Source of the DNA: Microbacterium indicum DSM 19969
Lineage (GTDB): Bacteria > Actinomycetota > Actinomycetes > Actinomycetales > Microbacteriaceae
Direction of reading: 5' to 3'
Length of the DNA: 64,000 nt
NCBI RefSeq assembly: GCF_000422385.1
Contig: NZ_AULR01000002.1
Location: forward strand, 372,001 to 436,000
Shown: positions 62,238 to 64,000 of the stretch, in pieces
How the letters are laid out: each line of letters starts with the position of its first letter
Numbering within the stretch: position 1 is the first letter of the stretch
Program-made: the position numbers and the translations under genes
The notes under the pieces: model-generated
Seen by the model: the letters and a program-made list of their open reading frames with translations, nothing else
Database searches by the model: none
Told to the model about the DNA's origin: nothing

Positions 62238-62848
62238 GATCCGGGCGTCGTGGGCATCGTCAGCGGGATGAGGTCCCGCGGGGGCATGGGGGATCCGCCG
62301 CGCACGACGACGATCGAGCGGAACAGGTCCTCGACCTTCTCGGCCGCCTCGGGGTCGCTCGCTCCCCTGCCGCCGATGACGCCGCGCAGGAACCAGCGCG
62401 GGCCGTCGACGCCGACGAAGCGCGCGATGCGCTTCTCGGCACCCCTGTCGGCGCTCACGGGCACCTCGGCGAGCAGCTCGGGCCCGAGCGGGCCCTCGCG
62501 CTCCTCGACCCGACCGCCCTGCTGGGCGACCTGGCCGCGGATCTGCTCGCGCGTCTCGTGCCACAGCCCCGCGGAGCGCGGCGCGGCGAACGGCTGCACC
62601 TGCAGCGTCGAGTCGGCGTAGTCGAGACCGACCGCCACGATCCGCTTCGTCTGCTCCTCGACCTCGAGGCGCAGGTTCAGCCCCTCTCGCGGCAGGATCT
62701 TGACGCCGCCGAGGTCGATGTACGGGCGCACGGGCGGCGCCTCGGTCTCGTCGAGCGGGCCGCTCTCGGCGCGGTCCTCGGGCGCCGACTTCTCGGTCGA
62801 CGGCGCCTCGGGCGCCGCGTCTTCGGGCTTCGCGTCTTCGTCGGTCAT
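62234..62848 (-). CDS. DUF3710 family protein
   Basis: A 204-residue soluble protein with an acidic, disordered N-terminus of about 45 residues and a conserved domain containing PYIDLGGVKILPREGLNLRL-type and DGPRWFLRGVIGGRGA segments. It is an actinobacterial conserved family of unknown function, coupled to DUF3159 downstream and 22 bases from dut upstream. I start it at MTDEDAKPED. Confidence 0.85.
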   Translation of the reverse strand: MTDEDAKPEDAAPEAPSTEKSAPEDRAESGPLDETEAPPVRPYIDLGGVKILPREGLNLRLEVEEQTKRIVAVGLDYADSTLQVQPFAAPRSAGLWHETREQIRGQVAQQGGRVEEREGPLGPELLAEVPVSADRGAEKRIARFVGVDGPRWFLRGVIGGRGASDPEAAEKVEDLFRSIVVVRGGSPMPPRDLIPLTMPTTPGS

Positions 62849-62870
62849 CTGTGTGCGGTCCTCTCGTGGT

Positions 62871-63320
62871 TCAGCGGGCGGCCGGCGTCGCGTATCCGGA
62901 GGATCCGAACCCACCCTCGCCGCGGACGCTCTCGGAGAGATCGTCGACGGGGATGAAGTTCGCGCGCGGAACCGGAAGCAGGATCAGCTGGGCGATGCGA
63001 TCGCCGGGCGACACCTCGTACGCCGCGGCCGCGTCGGTGTTGAGGAGCGCGACCTTGATCTCGCCACGGTAGCCCGCGTCGATCGTGCCGGGCGAATTCA
63101 CGATCGTGATGCCGTGCTTCGCCGCGAGGCCGCTGCGCGGGACGACGAAGGCCGCGTACCCCTCGGGCAGCGCGATGCGCACTCCCGTGCCCACGAGCGC
63201 GCGCTGTCCCGGCTCGAGGCGGACGGCCTCGGTCGAGACGAGATCGGCGCCCGCGTCGCCGGGGTGCGCGTAGGCCGGGACCACGGGTGCGACAATGGGG
63301 ACGTCCACGGTTTCGGTCAC
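62871..63320 (-). CDS. dut: deoxyuridine 5'-triphosphate nucleotidohydrolase (dUTPase)
   Basis: dUTPase removes dUTP and supplies dUMP for thymidylate. The 149-residue trimeric type has all five motifs, including HPGDAGADL, PRSGLAAKHG, NSPGTIDAGYRGEI, DRIAQLILLP and the C-terminal RGEGGFGSSG. The start GTG 63320 has a leaderless TACCCT. It leads dut-DUF3710-DUF3159. Confidence 0.96.
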   Translation of the reverse strand: MTETVDVPIVAPVVPAYAHPGDAGADLVSTEAVRLEPGQRALVGTGVRIALPEGYAAFVVPRSGLAAKHGITIVNSPGTIDAGYRGEIKVALLNTDAAAAYEVSPGDRIAQLILLPVPRANFIPVDDLSESVRGEGGFGSSGYATPAAR

Positions 63321-63326
63321 GCAACG

Positions 63327-63332
63327 AGGGTA
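63327..63332 (-). promoter_or_regulatory. leaderless promoter of dut (-10 TACCCT)
   Basis: TACCCT on the minus strand, 6 bases before GTG 63320 and directly adjoining the divergent ATG at 63333. Confidence 0.45.
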
Positions 63333-63818
63333 ATGCAGAACGTCAACGCGCCCGCTGAGGGCATCGCATCCACAGCCCGCACCTATCAGGAGCGGCTCAC
63401 GCCGTCGCTGAAGATCCTCGCGGGCGCCGCGATCGTCTCCCCGATGGTCGCCCTCGTGTTCGTCCAGTACGACCGCATCGTCGCGATCGGGCTCGGCGTC
63501 CTGACCGCGATCGTCGTCGTGTTCCTGCTCGTCATGGCCGCCCCGATCGTGCGGATCCGCGGCACCGAACTCAAGGCGGGGCGCGCGCACATCGACGTGT
63601 CGCTGCTCGGCGAACCGCGCGTCCTGGAGGGCGAGGACGCGCGTCACGTGCGCGGCGTCTCGATCGACACGCAGGGATGGCACCTGATACGCGGAGGGAT
63701 CGCCGGCATCGTGTTCGTTCCGAACATCGATCCCGACGATCCCGTGACCTCGTGGACCATCTCGTCGCGCACGCCCGACCGCCTCGCGGCGGCCATCGAG
63801 CGCGCGCAGCGCCGCTAG
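63333..63818 (+). CDS. DUF3093 family membrane protein
   Basis: A 161-residue protein with the family start TYQERLTPSLKIL, two transmembrane helices (about 30-46 and 52-76) and a C-terminal domain with GWHLIRGGIAGIVFVPN and DPVTSWTISSR. DUF3093 sits opposite dut in many actinobacteria; the function is unknown. Its start is only 12 bases from the dut start, so its promoter lies in the dut coding region (GACAAT at 63291-63296 is a candidate -10). Confidence 0.85.
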   Translation: MQNVNAPAEGIASTARTYQERLTPSLKILAGAAIVSPMVALVFVQYDRIVAIGLGVLTAIVVVFLLVMAAPIVRIRGTELKAGRAHIDVSLLGEPRVLEGEDARHVRGVSIDTQGWHLIRGGIAGIVFVPNIDPDDPVTSWTISSRTPDRLAAAIERAQRR

Positions 63819-63825
63819 GCGGGCG

Positions 63826-64000
63826 TCAGACGGCGCAGTCCTTGCAGATCGGGCCGGCGTCCGACATGTGGTCGAGCTGCGAGCGGTGCTTCACGAGGAA
63901 GCAGCTCATGCAGGTGAACTCGTCCTGCTGCGGCGGCAGGACCACGACGTCGAGCTCGACGTTCGAGAGGTCGTTGCCGCCGAGCTCGAAGCTCGGGTTG
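63826..64000 (-). CDS. DUF4193 family protein, 5' part missing
   Basis: The 57 complete visible C-terminal codons read NPSFELGGNDLSNVELDVVV, followed by a zinc-ribbon-like arrangement with CMSC (FTCMSCFLVKHRSQL) and CKDC (ICKDCAV). The two CxxC pairs and the C-terminal end fit DUF4193, small acidic actinobacterial proteins of about 100 residues found beside dut. The N-terminal half is beyond the window edge. Confidence 0.8.
   Translation of the reverse strand, partial: NPSFELGGNDLSNVELDVVVLPPQQDEFTCMSCFLVKHRSQLDHMSDAGPICKDCAV

Overview
The window is high-G+C actinobacterial DNA, most consistent with the family Microbacteriaceae (Microbacterium-like). I infer this from gene order and from gene families typical of that group: DUF3000 next to RNase D, DUF3159-DUF3710-dut-DUF3093-DUF4193, a DUF349 protein near relA, pdxR-pdxST, and yajC-secD-secF beside ruvCAB. 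Codon use is uniformly GC-rich. I see no prophage, insertion sequence or CRISPR array. The window holds about 60 protein genes and five tRNAs, and is mostly core chromosome. No gene-free stretch exceeds about 250 bases.

Positions 1-14545, all on the minus strand: a pyrimidine operon (pyrR-pyrB-pyrC-membrane protein-carA, with carA cut by the window edge) has a short leader carrying a PyrR-binding hairpin. Upstream lies a long cluster rpsD / small membrane protein / alaS-ruvX-mltG-aroE-aroC-aroK-aroB-efp-nusB that joins translation, cell-wall and shikimate-pathway genes.

Positions 14691-25406, minus strand: the main accessory region. Nine genes, mostly with overlapping stop and start codons, encode a two-domain sulfurtransferase, an SsuD-like FMNH2-dependent monooxygenase, an SfnB/DszC-like acyl-CoA-dehydrogenase-fold flavoprotein, a peptide-type ABC importer (binding lipoprotein, two permeases, fused double ATPase), a ketopantoate-reductase-like enzyme and a GlcD-like FAD oxidase. 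I read it as an uptake and desulfuration operon for an unknown organosulfur compound. Its promoter has two inverted repeats, one in the -35/-10 spacer and one upstream.

Positions 25518-38962: rarA, a small membrane protein, a DUF349 protein, an orphan AbiEi-like protein, relA, the SecDF-YajC translocase module, ruvCAB, yebC and an L,D-transpeptidase. Positions 38989-45612: vitamin B6 genes (pdxY, pdxR, pdxS, pdxT), a HIT protein, thrS and an ankyrin protein. Positions 45690-46355: tRNA genes for Gly, Val, Cys, Gly (minus) and Val (plus), with a stray tRNA T-arm between two of them. Positions 46422-53050: a PemK/MazF-like protein, amt with a GlnR-like site, zapE, sufE, an alpha/beta hydrolase, DUF3000 and RNase D, the last apparently starting at ATT. 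Positions 53128-64000: fatty-acid beta-oxidation (thiolase and FadB-type protein), dxs, acnA with a strong palindrome in its promoter, DUF3159, DUF3710, dut, DUF3093 and a truncated DUF4193 gene.

A recurring theme is leaderless transcription: at about a dozen genes a TAnnnT -10 hexamer sits 6-8 bases before the start codon with no ribosome binding site. All functional statements rest on motifs read by eye; no database search was run.
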